From Panopea generosa (Eukaryota; Mollusca; Bivalvia; Adapedonta; Hiatellidae): a stretch of 64,000 nt of DNA. Of the stretch, positions 1 to 11,842 are shown piece after piece (positions within the stretch are counted from its first letter, which is position 1; the number at the start of each line of letters is the position of its first letter). The notes under the pieces were generated by a model, which was not told where the DNA came from, ran no database searches, and worked only from the letters and a program-made list of their open reading frames with translations. The DNA lies in assembly GCA_029582155.1 (NCBI GenBank), contig CM055912.1, positions 1,736,001 to 1,800,000 of the forward strand, written 5' to 3'. The translations under genes and the position numbers were made by a program.

Positions 1-59
1 TTGATATTTTAAACCATGTATATTTATATATAAATAGATACGTTTTCACACCATAAATA

Positions 60-175
60 TATCTGCTGTGGACTGTGTTAACAATAAAGCTGATGACTAT
101 ACTTTGTGCATGGATGAATCTCGGCTGGTGAACCAGACTGGTTAATGGTGGAGAAACAATGACCTGGACCTTGAG
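60..175 (+). pseudogene. Candidate damaged internal exon of an unidentified plus-strand gene
   Basis: The stretch ends in a good donor (TTGAG then gtgaga at 176). Read from 132 it gives TRLVNGGETMTWTL and leaves two bases. These join the single leading base of the exon at 1751 to make a serine codon, so the phases agree. The same frame has a TGA at 129-131. Upstream of that, a different frame is open (ADDYTLCMDESRLVNQT), as if one frameshift separates two halves. No clear acceptor is visible. It could be a decayed exon, a consensus error or chance; the product is not recognised. Confidence 0.25.
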
Positions 176-1299
176 GTGAGATATCTTGTTTTATTTGTTT
201 GCAGTGATAAGTGCAGCAATATTTCAGTTTTGCAAGCATTTAAATCCAAATCATATTGCAGGTTATCTGTGTCTGTTCAGTGTTTACATTGTTTGTCTCT
301 CAGTCAGTACCTTCTTTCCTTCTAAGTAATAATGGAATAGTCCAGTATCAAAGCTAGAAGAGTCTTATGACATGTGTACTGGAGTTGTGTGATGTAATGG
401 TGTAATTTTTAAAGTTTCATTTGGTTTACACATATTTCATTGATTTTAAATAACAAGCAAAATGGTCGGGCTACCAGTTCCAACAAAATTAGTAACAACC
501 CTCCCATTCAATTTGCAAATAACATAAGAATCAAGATTACAATAACATTCAATAAAAAATAAACCAACAATCGAAGGAAGTTGATAAATAAATGGAAATA
601 AACAAAAGGAGAAAGAAAGAGAGAAAAGGCATAATAGTTTTATCTTGAAGCGTTGTCATAATATTGTAACGGTGTATTTAAGGGCTGTAAACAAGCTGGG
701 TATCTGATACCATGAAAGTCAGTTGTTGTAAAATTGTTTTTAATGAAACGATGTATAGATTTTACCTGGCATTCATTAATCTTCGTCAATATGCTCTGTG
801 TTGAAACGCCTTCTCTTTACAGCTTTTCTTGAACGTGATGTGTGATGCAGATTTACTAGTGTATTTGAATCAATTCATCAACAGTAATATCACTACTAAC
901 GTTTGGTCACTATAGAAATTAATGTATGCATATTCACAGAATATTCATGAGTGCCGGGTAAATATCAACGGACAATACCTGTGTACTGATAAATATAAAT
1001 GAATTTTCTTCACGGGTATTTTAACTCTTGACAAATGAAAGTGCACATGTAAATGGCATACAGAGTGAAAAAGAAATAACAAAGTTTCATTCTTCGAAGA
1101 GTGGTATAAGTATTGTTTGTAAAAAAAATTAAATTAATAAACACTCCTTTTTGTGAAATTCATCACCCCCTGGGGTGTATATTCAGAGGAATATGGTATA
1201 TGTTGATGGTTACAGTTAAGATGTAGCCAGAGGAAATTAAAGTTCACCAACATGACTGTGTTTTTTTTTTTCAAAGATTGAAATATTAACGTCACACGG
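176..1299. other. AT-rich non-coding stretch, probable intron
   Basis: No gene, array or recognisable mobile element is seen. Short open frames here have no coding character. It would be intronic if the exons at 60-175 and 1751-1829 belong to one gene. Confidence 0.5.
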
Positions 1300-1530
1300 G
1301 TCCACCGTGGCCGAGTGGTTTTCGGTGCCATCTCATGAACACTTGTCTCTCAATGCTGAGGTTGTAGGTATGAGTTCCACTTGGTTCATAAACATTATGT
1401 GGGAAAGTTTGCCAATTGTGGAAGGATGGAGTTCTACCAAATTCGTTCTGAAGTATTCTTCCATCCATAAAACTGAATAGTGCATTATATAACATGCAAT
1501 GGTGTTAAATCCCACAAAAAATATATATAC
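1300..1530 (+). mobile_element. SINE with tRNA-Leu/Ser-like head
   Basis: A box: tggccgagtgg at about 1308. B-box-like: ggttgtaggtatgagttcc at about 1360. The body contains 'gtgggaaagtttgcca' and the copy ends near 'ggtgttaaatccca' and an A-rich tail. A related copy at 12366-12565 shares the head and the 'gagaaagtttgccaa' body. Short ORFs on the minus strand here are by-products. Confidence 0.7.
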
Positions 1531-1750
1531 ATGTACTTGAAAACCAGACCTACATGTACTGTTTATTTATAAATGGGAGCCAGATTAAATGGAGTCTTTT
1601 ACAGTACCACATGTACAACATTGAAAGACGGTTTGTTAACTGTTATAGCACAGCTACAATACAATCTGACAGCTGCTTTTATGTTGGTTATCTGTTTATT
1701 TTTTTTTGTTGTCTACCATCAGCTTATGTATTTTTTCATATCTATTACAG

Positions 1751-1829
1751 CAGATCAGACTTTTGGGACATTGAGAATACACCCTATTCTGCAGAAGTTG
1801 GTGACTGTTGTGTTTCTGAAGAAAAAATG
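1751..1829 (+). CDS. Penultimate exon of an unidentified plus-strand gene
   Basis: The 79-nt exon sits between a pyrimidine-rich acceptor ('tctattacag', followed by another cag, so a NAGNAG acceptor) and a donor (aaatg then gtaaaa). In the frame that starts after one base it encodes 26 residues, RSDFWDIENTPYS then AEVGDCCVSEEKM, and ends exactly on a codon. It is therefore in phase with the terminal exon at 3725. A second frame is also open (DQTFGTLRIHPILQ...), but it would meet a stop two codons into the next exon. I do not recognise the family. The exon call rests on splice signals and phase agreement, not on homology. Confidence 0.45.
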
Positions 1830-1973
1830 GTAAAACGTTAACTTGTTATATTCTAAACTTGTCAAATAATAAGTACTGGTATATGGAATTGGTTCTTTTT
1901 AATGTAGTTGATATATAACTTAAGTATCAAAATTTATATTACATACCGAAACTCCATTAAGAGTATTTTATAA

Positions 1974-2215
1974 AACTACGTCATTTTTATTCTATCGAGG
2001 GCTAACAGACGATCAGTTACTCTAACCACTTATTCCTGGAATTGTATGGTTAACCATAACTAGAACAAACCCATATATAACTGATAACATTCCCATTTGA
2101 ACCAGTATTGGGAAACAAATCAAATGCTATATCATGCATCAATCATCACAGAAACTGGCTGGGTGGGGATTCAAACTTGCAGCACCTGGATTGATAGTCA
2201 GCTGCACTGCTAAAA
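1974..2215 (-). mobile_element. Degenerate tRNA-derived SINE (family A), reverse
   Basis: The left end matches the reverse complement of the family-A 3' end ('cgtcatttttat', 'gagggctaacagacgatcag'). The right end matches its tRNA-like head ('ggattcaaacttgcagc', 'gattgatagtcagctg'). The middle is diverged. Reference copy: 9364-9645. Confidence 0.6.
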
Positions 2216-3453
2216 TACTTCAGATAATAATGTAGTTTAAAAGTTAAAAAATTGAATTTTAAATTGCAAAATGTCGCTTTAAAGGTGTTCAAATGTGTTC
2301 TGTTCTTTTGGAATAGGAAACTACATTGACAGAGTGAGATGTCAGTGGAGATAACAGATGGCAGTGTGTATATATGAGACAAACATTACACCTGCTTACA
2401 GTGTGCGCACACAATACACCAGCTTCGTTGTGATTGTAAAGAAGAGTCAGATCTGCTGTAAGGTAACACATTTTTATTTCCTGATCCTTCTCCGGCTCTT
2501 AAGGGAGAAATGCTATAAATGTGTGTAAAAATAAAATATTTTTAAAATGGATAAAAGGCATTTCATTACCATTAATAAACAAAATTTAATGTTTGGGTAT
2601 GTCAAAACCACCAAAATGTGACAAAGTCATTATTTGATTTGTAGTGGTAACTTGAAATAAAATTCCCATTCTAAAAATACCACAAATGCTCCCACCACAG
2701 GGCTTGTAAAAACATTTTAAAGGAAACTTTAAAAATCATTTTCTCTAAATGTTCAAGCCATATACCTGAATAGGGTTGTTGAAGTCAGCTACCTGGGATC
2801 ACATTTGGGGCCGCCACAGGGATCACTTTTTTATGTAGAGTTATATAGGGAAAATGTTAAATTTTTCATGTGAACAAAATAGGAACACCATTTCTCATTG
2901 ACTATACTTAGATAGCAGTTAAACATCCACAAGATCTTGAACAAAAACAATTCCTCTAGCGGTTTGTTTTCAGTAGAGTGATTCAGGCCCTCTTGGGCCT
3001 CTTGTTATTATTAGGTGTAAACCTGTATTATGGGTAAAATTGAAATTTAGATTAAATCATGCGATTCCTATTTTGGCATTTTGAAATAGATATTCCTTTG
3101 GCAATTCAGGGTCAGTGAGTACCGGTATATATAGGTGTGATGTAAATGTAGTGATAAATGTTTTTTTAGCCAATTTTAATTTTTTTTAAATCTGGTATAT
3201 TCACTTTAAAAGGCAAGTGTTGAAAATGAGCAAGACCAGTCACACTAAAGTTGTGTGTGATTCTGAGGATATTAATCCCTTTGACAAATAGTCCCAGGCC
3301 AATATTGACAGGTAGTAAAGTGTGAACTAAAGTCATCATTTGAAAACCCTATCTTAATCAATAAAAGGGAGATAACTCCATTAAATAAACAGAACTCATA
3401 ACTTATTTCATTAGGTATCCACTTCATCTGGTAACACATTGACTAAAATTATA

Positions 3454-3629
3454 AAGTCAAACCTGTCTGAAGCAGCCAGTCATGGGAAGGAGCAAAAGTG
3501 GCCTTTTAAGACAGGTTGTTGCTTAATACAGGTTATTTTACTCTGAAAACATAGAAATGGTAAATAGAAAATGAGGTAAAGACAGGTGGCTGCTTAATAG
3601 AGGTGACTGCTTACACAGGTTTAACTGTA
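3454..3629. mobile_element. Short TIR element (MITE), copy 1
   Basis: The ends are inverted: 'aagtcaaacctgtctgaagc' on the left and 'acaggtttaactgta' on the right. The inside repeats 'aggtggctgcttaatagagg'. The same element, with the same ends and internal motifs, is at 10471-10649. I know the type as common in marine invertebrate genomes. Confidence 0.65.
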
Positions 3630-3724
3630 ATGTCATTATTCCAAAACCCTGATTTTAATAGTTTATGTCTAAAAAGGAGAGCAGAACTTTTGTTCTGAAA
3701 GTTGTTAACTATTTCTATTTTCAG

Positions 3725-3784
3725 GTTCTGATGAGATTTGGAGGTATCAATACTACAATCCTACAGAGTTACTTCTACCAGTAA
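3725..3784 (+). CDS. Terminal exon (19 codons plus stop) of an unidentified plus-strand gene
   Basis: The exon follows a classic acceptor ('tatttttcag'). It reads VLMRFGGINTTILQSYFYQ and ends with TAA at 3782-3784. It is in phase 0 with the exon ending at 1829. The short C-terminal peptide looks like real coding sequence, but I do not recognise the protein. No clear AATAAA signal is visible just downstream, so the 3' end of the transcript is not placed. Confidence 0.45.
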   Translation, partial: VLMRFGGINTTILQSYFYQ

Positions 3785-3931
3785 CTGGATGATGGTCATC
3801 TCGGTCCCTTCAGAGACATTTTAACACTAAATGATCAATATATTTTTTCTTTTCTTTTTATAGATGTGAAGAGATGTAAAATGAAGAGATAATTTTTACT
3901 CATGAATTAAGCTTTCTTTGTGTTCTTTGTG

Positions 3932-4809
3932 TACACTGCGGTCCCCTTATGACGCGGTCTGATATAACGCAAATTCTGTTATAACGCGGTTTTTGCTTGG
4001 CTCCTATTTTTTCGGTGGGGTGGAAAAGTCGTGATATAAAACTTGAAAATCTGCACGAATGATCAAATGACAACAAAACAATAGATCGTCGCCATGTTTT
4101 GATTTGATAACTGCTCATCTTCTACTCACCAATTAGCCTTGAATATAACTATTACAACCATTACCTCATGGTGGTTTAAAGGATAGTTTAAGTGATTGAT
4201 TCATGCCAGCATTGACTATTAGCAGTTTGTAATAATCCCGAGTGCTTCAATAAATGCTGTCACGCGCCAAACATGGAAGCCATATGCAAACTTTGTTTTT
4301 AATCGAGTGATCATGTGATCAAGCAACGAAGCGGTTGACAGGTATTAATATATCGCGGGTATCTTATCGGATCGTAAACACAAACTTATTTTTATTATTT
4401 TATTGTTGTTAATACTTCAGATATACATTTTTAATTTTTTAACACTATCAGCGTTGAGTTTAAATTGAAGCGTAATTTTTTATATAGACACCGTTTTTTC
4501 TCCTTCCGGGTTAAACGGAAATGGCTGCCAATTTTAGAATAATCAAAACATGAAAACGTTTTTCTTTCTTTTCTTTTTTTTTTTTTGAATTAGTTTTATA
4601 CATATCTAAGTGTATCTGTTGTAACCAAATACGCGTTGTAGCATATTACAATGCCAACAATACCATTTACTTAGAGTTAGACAGCATGATAGGTGTGAAT
4701 AACCGACATCGATTTTTTTCGAGGTAACTATCGCTATAACGCGGTCCGCTTATAACGCGGTTTCGTTTTGTGGACCCCAAGAACCGCGTTATAACGGAAC
4801 CCGAGTGTA
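3932..4809. mobile_element. Non-autonomous TIR DNA transposon, 878 bp
   Basis: Left end 'tacactgcggtccccttatg'; reverse complement of the right end 'tacactcgggttccgttata'. Subterminal 'ataacgcggt' motifs recur near both ends (about 3963-3990 and 4735-4795). The interior carries no transposase. The minus-strand ORFs at 3900-4118 and 4667-4903 are terminal-repeat readings, not genes. The TA at each end suggests a TA target site. Confidence 0.75.
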
Positions 4810-5396
4810 CTAGAGCCAGTAACTCGTACAAGTTATAGGCAAGGTTCAAGTTTTTTTCGGTACGGTTCCTGTCTGTTTCCAGTCTGAAACATTCAAATTC
4901 CAATATTGAAAGCTATACAAGTTTCAGATTAGAAGACTTTGAATTTCTTTGTTCTAAGTTTCATTATGATAGGGCATAATTTTATTTTCTATTTATCTAA
5001 CATTTGCCATACTGCATTATTAATTCTTTTTTGAGGAAATAGATACAAGTCCTGACTACTGAAGATAAAAGTTGGTAAATTTTCATTTAAATTATTCTCA
5101 TTTGTTGGCTTTCAATTTTTGTTTCCACACTTTTGGTATGCTTTCAATTAATAATTTAAAAAATCTGGTTTATTATTAAGTGAGTACTGGCTTTTACAAA
5201 CTAAAAAGTTTTTAATGTTTCTTTGTCTACTATCAAATATATATATATCACTTTATTGTAGGTGATTTTTGTGTTCTTTTATTTTTCAGACAAAAATTAA
5301 AAACGAATTTAATTTCATTTTGGAATTGGTAGGTAAAGGTGTGTATTAAGTCAGGAAATTGTGTTTACAATTTATGAAAACAAACATTGGTTAATG
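4810..5396. other. AT-rich intergenic sequence
   Basis: No gene or clear repeat is seen, apart from runs of A and T. Confidence 0.5.
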
Positions 5397-5420
5397 AGAG
5401 AGAGAGAGAGAGAGAGAGAG
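5397..5420. repeat. (AG)n microsatellite
   Basis: About 12 GA dinucleotides in a row. Confidence 0.9.
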
Positions 5421-6714
5421 CAAGCAGTCATTGTTGTTTTATACATGTACTTGTAGATCTGTATTGCTTTGTAGCTTAAATACAATGTACAGAGTTAAAA
5501 TTTTCAATTGAATATATTAATTTAGTTATTGATTATTAATTGTTCTCATTTATATAAATTTACAAATTATGCGTTTATAGATGGTAATTATTAGTTTATA
5601 GAAAAAAAACACATTTTTAAGCAAAAACAATTTTTTCAGAGAAAAGTACAAGATATTGTACTCGGACACCCACATTGTCGGCATAGATTTTTGATGGAGC
5701 TCCAAGAGCCATGTTAAATTAAGGCTCAATTAGACAGTCAGAGAATTTGTACATTTTTCAACATCAGGAAATTTTGAATTTGGTAAAATGAACTTAATTC
5801 AGGAATTCTGACATCCCAGAAAGGGATCTTTTAATTTCAGTAATTTTTTAATAAATAAAAAAATCATATTTATAATAGAAGTTACTTTTCTAATTGCACA
5901 AAATAAGAGGTGGTTAGGATTGGCTATATGGGGAGGTTTGGAGGCCAACTTTTTTTTCATTAAAACTCTCATTGATCTGTTGTCTCTCATTACAAACTAC
6001 TTTTACATTTTATTTTTTTTTAAATTTTCTATACAGTCATTATGAAATGGCAGAAATGTTATGACTTTTTAAGCTGTAAAGATTTATAAGATAGTTAGAT
6101 AACATACTATTTCTTAAATACTCTTCTTAAAATGATATAAATGCATTTGAATTTAATGTCAGTACTATTTAACTTTAATATTGAGCTATAAATTATCATA
6201 CATGTAGGGTAGTGTTCTTTTATTTTGTTTTTTCTAGACAAAATAGCAAAATGAATTTCATCTTTTTCTTTTTTAAACCTCAGCTCAATGAGTTGTCATA
6301 TATCTAATTTAATATGCTAATAGAGTAATTGATTATTAATTGTTCTTTCTTGTCTCATCTGTATTAACAAATTATGTGTTAATAGATGGTAACAATTTTT
6401 GTTGGTTCATAGAAAATACAACATTTTCTAGCTTAATTTTTTTCTAAGAAAAATAGGATATGTGTTACGCTGACACCGCATTGACGGCATAGAATTTTGA
6501 AAGGAAGCGCTTTATGTTTTTATTTTTTTTATTTTTTAGCAGTCTGGCTAATTATCGGTCATACAACAATGGTATTTTACATGTGTTCTACTGCCATTTA
6601 GGCTGCTCAAGGAGCCATGTTAGATTTAGGCTCAATTAGAAAAAGTCAAAGAATCTGTACATTTTTTAATGTCAGGAAATGTTTGCTTTGGTAAAAAAAA
6701 CTTATAACCTATAA

Positions 6715-6760
6715 TGTGTTGGTAAGCCGTAAAACCCTATTCATTCATTCATTCATTATA
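6715..6760 (+). mobile_element. 3' end of a SINE/LINE with (CATT)n tail
   Basis: 'tgtgttggtaagccgtaaaa' then ccctatt and cattcattcatt. The same 3' end is at 10240-10290. Confidence 0.55.
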
Positions 6761-7225
6761 GAAGCTAATTTCTAATTATACATAATTAAAGAGGTGGTAA
6801 GGGTTGGCTGTAGGGGTGGTGGAGGCCAACTTTTTTTTCATTAAAAATTTGATTGATCACAAACTATTTTTACATTTTATATTGTTTCTAAAGATTTTCT
6901 AAACATCATTATAAAATGTCAGAATGTTTTTGAACGGAAGAGCTTTATGTTTTGATTGTTTATATTCAGCAATCTTGCTAGTTACTTGTCATACCTAGAT
7001 GATATTTTACGTATCTGCCATTTAGGCTGCTCATTGGGCCATGTTAAATTTAGGCTGTATTAGACAAAGTCAGAGAATCTACACTTTTCAATGTCAGGAA
7101 AATTCGGATTTCGGTAAGATAAACTTAAGTCAGGAATTCTGACTTCTTAGAAAGGGATCTTTGAATTTTAATAATTTCTTAATAAATATCAAAAGTCATA
7201 TTTATCGAAGCTAATTTTCTAATTA

Positions 7226-7713
7226 GGGTTATTCCAGAAAAAAAAACTCAGGGGGTGGGGTCGGAACTGTACCCTATTTTTTACTGGTGGTGGTGGGTAA
7301 AATAGTCACTTTAACTTTGCTGGGTGAGGGTATATTTTAATCAAAACACTTTAAGTGGTCTTTTTGTCTGAATTCTATCGGCAGAAAGATTAATTAACCC
7401 TTTACTTCATATAGACACCTTTGGACACCTTATATAGAATGCTTTTGAATTGTTGGGTGAATTATGTTTATATTAACTAACAAAGTGGAGCAATCTGAAC
7501 TCTTCCTGCACTGTTTTCACAGGCCTTCTGTGATTTGTGCGGAAAAACGCATATCTATGGAGTAAAGGGTTAAAATAAGAGTTGCATGTCACTAACAATA
7601 TCTTTAGAAAATACTTTTTATTCTGTTCAACTAAAATTCTGGTGGTGGTACCCTAAAAAATAATTCCAGTTCCAACCCCCACTCCACCCTGAGATTTTTT
7701 CCTGAAATAGCCC
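7226..7713. mobile_element. TIR element (MITE), 488 bp, host of a nested insertion
   Basis: Left end 'gggttattccagaaaaaaaa' followed by ctcagggggtgggg; reverse complement of the right end 'gggctatttcaggaaaaaat' followed by ctcagggtggagtggg. The subterminal 'ggtggtggtacccta' motif is also inverted. No ORF. It interrupts the third copy of the 0.9-kb block. Confidence 0.75.
7398..7569. mobile_element. piggyBac-like MITE nested in the previous element
   Basis: TTAA flanks at 7394-7397 and 7570-7573. Inverted ends: CCCTTTACTTCATA on the left; the right end (TATGGAGTAAAGGG) is its reverse complement bar one base. TTAA plus CCCTTT is the piggyBac signature. A fragment of the same right half is at about 15780-15852. 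Confidence 0.75.
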
Positions 7714-8825
7714 ATATACAAAATAAAAGAGGTGGTAAGGGTTGGCTATATGGGGAGGTTTGGAGGCCAACTTTTTTTTTTCATTGAAACTTTGATCGAC
7801 CTGTTGTCTCTTGTTACAAACTACTTTTACATTTTATTTGCAAGATTTTTTATGCATCATAAAATGGCAGAATGTTATGACTTTTGAAGCTTCAAATTAA
7901 AATATGCAGTCAGTTAAAAAACATATGGCTTATCACCACAAACTATCAGAAAGAACTATACTCTGTCCCTATCTTGTTGGCAAAAATTATATATGCTAGG
8001 GCAAAGTTGTTGTGTAATGGCTTTTCAACACAAACATGGGTTATATACAATTGTCTGAGAGAAAGAATTTGCCTTACTGTCTGAAAGCTTATTATAATGT
8101 ATATGCAGTGTTTAACAGCTTCTCAAGTTCTTGTTTTGAACTTATCAACACAGACATGGGTTACATGTATATATGAGTCGTCTGAGAGAGAGAGAATTGT
8201 TGATATGTAGAAAATACAGACTGGTAGTCATTGTTTGATAATGCAGTTCTGCAGAAGAGAGTTAAGACTTGAACAGTCATAGTTAGTTGTTTCATACTTG
8301 TAGGTCTGTATTGTTGGGTCATGTTGTAAATATTGTATTGTATTTTATGCCAATATTCTAATAGTTTGTCATTATTATCTTTTCTAATTAAATGTTTCCA
8401 GTGGTTGATATTATGTAGTAGAACTTGGTTATTTTAAACCCTGACATGAGTTATCTCCCTTCACTAATTGAAATGAGCTGTTTATATTCTCAATCAAGGC
8501 TAGTACTGTAGTGATTACTGTTAGCCCTGTACTGACACCAGAGATCGACAATGCAATGACCTCTCAAAAATACCTGGAAGATTCTGGGTCGTGTTTTACC
8601 AACATTTACATAACTAGGCAGAAACTTAAAAACTAAATGTTTATGTAGACATTATGATTTCCTTAACTTGGGTAAAGTACACAGTGACTTAATTTAACAA
8701 AAAAAATTGTTCTAGTTTTAGCAACAATTTTTAACTACAAATCAAAGAAATATCAGAAAGATGGAAAAAAAAATTCTCCATGAGTGGCAAAAGTTTCATA
8801 TCAATATTAAAAGAAGTTTTTATTA

Positions 8826-9035
8826 TTTCACGAGTTCAAATCCCTGCCCAGCCACAATCTCCGTGATGGTCGATAGACAACATTGTGTCTCATTATCATT
8901 CGTCTCTCACTGCTAATTTAAGTGGGAAAGTTACAGTTACTTGTGGAGATTGGGTGTGCTTGAGTACTGGTTAACCTTCCAGGATCCTAGGAAATAGTGG
9001 TTAGGTTATGACACTAAATATTCAATAAATCAATC
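8826..9035 (+). mobile_element. Family-A SINE, 5'-truncated
   Basis: Starts inside the B box ('gagttcaaatccctgcc'). It then follows the family body ('cattgtgtctcattatcatt', 'aagtgggaaagtta', 'gtgtgcttgagtactggtta') to the tail with 'caataaatcaatc'. Confidence 0.75.
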
Positions 9036-9363
9036 TTATTTTCTTACTTTAAAAAACGGCTAAAAGTGACAAAATTATCACCCCAAAAAATTAAGTATGA
9101 AATTTTTCATTTCTTTAAATCTTGAAACTATATATAAAAAAAAAGGCAACTAACTTATTGAGATTTTGTGAAGGCTCGCACGAACACAAATCAAAGTTCT
9201 TACATTGCAGAATGCAATTCTTGTCAAAACTATCATTCCCAGCAAGTTGTGTATAAAATGGTTAAAGTACACCTGATTTCAAAGTTTGTATACTGCAGCT
9301 TAAATAAAAATTAGGAGAACTATTACTTCAAACCGCAATATCTTTTAATTCATGATCATTTTG
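9036..9363. other. AT-rich, nothing recognised
   Basis: No ORF, array or mobile element is evident. Confidence 0.5.
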
Positions 9364-9645
9364 CGTGGCTGGATCTGATAAGCTCAGTCAATAACGTGTC
9401 TGACTACCAATCAAGGGGTTGTGAGTTCGAATCCCCACCCAGGAAGTCTCTGTGATTATTGATATATGACATTGTGTCTCATTATCATTCATCTCTCGAC
9501 GCTGATTCAAGTGGGAAAGTTATCAGTTACTTGTGCAGATGGGTTGTGTTTGAGGACTTGTTAACCTTCCAGGAAACTGATTAGGTAAACAGATCATCTC
9601 TAAGCCCTTGATGGCATAAAAATGACGCTAAATAGTCAATCAATC
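9364..9645 (+). mobile_element. Full-length family-A tRNA-derived SINE
   Basis: tRNA-like head with an A-box-like 'gataagctcagtc' and a B box 'gttgtgagttcgaatcccc'. The body has 'cattgtgtctcattatcatt' and 'caagtgggaaagttatcag'. The 3' end 'atggcataaaaatgacgcta' is followed by a (caat)n tail. It is the best reference copy for the fragments at 1974, 8826, 13068, 16229, 20846, 21303, 31930 and 62187. Confidence 0.85.
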
Positions 9646-9839
9646 ATTTTTCTTGATCAAAACATTTTAAAACATCTAAAATAACATACAACTTACATTT
9701 AAATACAAGAAATCAGTTATGAATTATGAATGATTATTTATCAAATAATTAATCCTTTGTGAGCTGTTTTATCATGTTAGTTGGGAGATTTTTTATCTTT
9801 TTTTCTGTACAAGTGCTTACTTTAAATTAAAAATAGTAA

Positions 9840-10290
9840 AGTTTTCAACCCAAAAAGCCCTTGTGGTTTCGGCTAAGAATAGAATCACTGCCGATCTCTG
9901 CAGAGGGGTAGGATTCCTCCGAATGGGTGTCATGTTTTTTTTATCATTTTTTTGCCATAATAATTGTCGTTAAATTATCAACCCCTGTGTGGTTTCAGGG
10001 AGCCATATGAGTGATGGCAAGAATAGGACCACTGTGGCTCATGCATGTCGTAAGAAGCGACAATTTGAGTAATACAATAGAATTTGCTGAAACTCTGCAG
10101 TTCAGCAGGTATCAAGGTTCTAGGTTCATTCTGCATATTCATTTGTTGGTGTATTTTTTTAAATCTGTATGTTAATTTGTTGTTTTTGTACATGTAGAGT
10201 GAACCTGGAATCTTCCTTCCTGTTGGCATCAAATAACCTATGTGTTGGTACGCCGTAAAACCCTATTCAGTCATTCATTCATTCAACCCA
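9840..10290 (+). mobile_element. Retroelement fragment ending in (CATT)n
   Basis: Contains two related starts ('cccttgtggtttcggctaag' and 'cctgtgtggtttcaggg') and ends 'ggtacgccgtaaaaccctat' plus (catt)n, as at 6715-6760. No coding sequence. Confidence 0.5.
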
Positions 10291-10470
10291 AAATTACAAT
10301 CAAGCCCTTTCATTTGATAGCAAAACCTATTGGTTGGTTCATTACGAGTTGTGTTTGCAAAATTTTGAAAATGCAAAATGTGCCACCCAAAACATAGACA
10401 AGCACCTGCAGTATCTTATCTTTGCTTATAAGTATGTCTGGTATGTACATAAAACTTGTATTGTTTAATG

Positions 10471-10649
10471 TACAGTTAAACCTGTCATAAGCAGCCACTC
10501 AAGCAAAAGAGCAAAAATGACCCCTTAAGGCAGGTGGTTGCTTAATAGAGGTTGATTAAAACTAAAATGATAAAAATGGTTAACATAAAATGTGGCTGTT
10601 TAAGACAAGTGGTTGCTTAATAGAGGTGACTAACACAGTTTTGACTGTA
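10471..10649. mobile_element. Short TIR element (MITE), copy 2
   Basis: Ends 'cagttaaacctgtc' and 'acacagttttgactg', with TA on both sides. Inner motifs 'ggtggttgcttaatagaggt' occur twice. Same family as 3454-3629. Confidence 0.7.
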
Positions 10650-11155
10650 TATGTAAACATTTAAGTTAGATTTATGTTACTCGGTATACATTCTGAATGC
10701 TAAGTTTTTGAAGTATTTACTTTGCTATGTAAATATTGGTGAAACTCTAAATTGCTATAGAAGTTAGTGGGCACATTTCTTGCTTGGAAGCAATATTTAA
10801 GTAAAACCATGATAATGTCATTTTCACGCATTACTGGATACATGTATATATGGTATATAACATGTTTACTGGTAAAGGAATACCTGAGAATGAGTAAAGC
10901 AACTGTCCATCTGCATGTTACTTAAACACTTATTTGCACAGAGCTTGGCTCAAACCCATGATCCAAGCTGTGAGAGGCTAATGGATGGTAGATGGACCTT
11001 CTACCACCAGACCAGGGAGAAGCCTTGTATGAAATACATTATACATCATACTTTCTATGAAATAATCTGTTTTATTATATAGGTAATTGATAGGTTTCTT
11101 AAAAAAAATTAAAAACATTAATTTTAAAATGCATTTTTAACCAACTTAAAAGAAG
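10650..11155. other. Intergenic; possible reverse tRNA-like SINE head
   Basis: 10935-11025 contains 'ggctcaaacccatgatcc' and 'ccttctaccaccagacc', which in reverse resemble a B box and an A box. The remainder is AT-rich. Confidence 0.3.
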
Positions 11156-11270
11156 TGTCCTCTGTGGCCGAGTGGGCTAAGGCGCCAACTCAAAATCACT
11201 TACCTCTCACTGCTAAGGTCGTAGGTTCGAGTCCAGTTCGCTCCAAAAGCTTTACGAATACATTTCCATC
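11156..11270 (+). mobile_element. SINE head, tRNA-Leu/Ser-like
   Basis: A box 'tggccgagtgggctaaggcg'; B box 'gtaggttcgagtcc'. The head is close to a tRNA, but the spacer and 3' side do not make a foldable tRNA, and related copies are at 1300 and 12366. Confidence 0.65.
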
Positions 11271-11842
11271 GTCCTTGTTACTATTTTGTGAAAGTATATG
11301 CAGTGTGTAATATTTTTACCGATATATTTATCGCTCCATCGATATAGGTATCTGGGAATTTATCGTTATATTGCGATGATATTGATCTTTCTATAGATAT
11401 AGTGTTCGCAGTGTTCAGGTATATAACATTATATCACTATTTCTGTATATTTATAAACGAGTAATTGTACCCATTTGAAGGCTACACTGCAGACTAGATG
11501 AGAATATGTGCAAGACCAATAACTGCAATCTAAATGTAAGAATAAGTTTTTTGCAGTTATGTCCCTTGTTAAATTATAAAAAATAAAACTAATATATTCA
11601 CAAGAGGTAACGCGGTTTCTGGCAAACATGTTTTATACAACTGTTTATTTGATGTAGTAACTGCCAATGCACGTGTTTAATATCTCATCACTCTCAAAGA
11701 AAAAAACTATACAAAAAATTTGAGAATGTGGTTATTGAAATGCTATTAAGAAATAGTTCTTCTAAACAAAGTTGAGTAAAGTATGATAGGAAAACATGCT
11801 AGATCGATGATCTAATAAAAGTGCACCGTATCAATTGTAATA
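11271..11842. other. AT-rich, nothing recognised
   Basis: No supported feature. The minus-strand ORF at 11429-11629 has no coding character. Confidence 0.5.

Larger units (their letters stand above)
1830..3724. other. Intron with mobile-element pieces
   Basis: Between the two last plus-strand exons. It contains a reverse SINE (about 1974-2215) and a TIR element (3454-3629). The rest is AT-rich with no coding signal. Confidence 0.4.
5421..8345. repeat. Old tandem triplication, period about 0.9 kb
   Basis: The same landmarks recur in order. 'ggttggctata..gggg..ggaggccaact' is at about 5920, 6800 and 7740. 'gaaagggatctttgaattt' is at about 5820 and 7150. 'gattattaattgttct' is at about 5530 and 6330. 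'gccatgttaaattta' is at about 5710, 6616 and 7040. Copies are roughly 880 and 940 bp apart and visibly diverged. The last copy is enlarged by the element at 7226-7713. No coding potential. Confidence 0.7.

Noticed and set aside
3900..4903. Two minus-strand ORFs of 72 and 78 codons
   Set aside because: They overlap the terminal repeats of the 878-bp TIR element and owe their sequence to the 'ataacgcggt' motifs.
11156..11240. Genuine tRNA-Leu or tRNA-Ser gene
   Set aside because: A and B boxes are good, but acceptor-stem pairing is not visible and related copies at 1300 and 12366 mark it as a SINE head.
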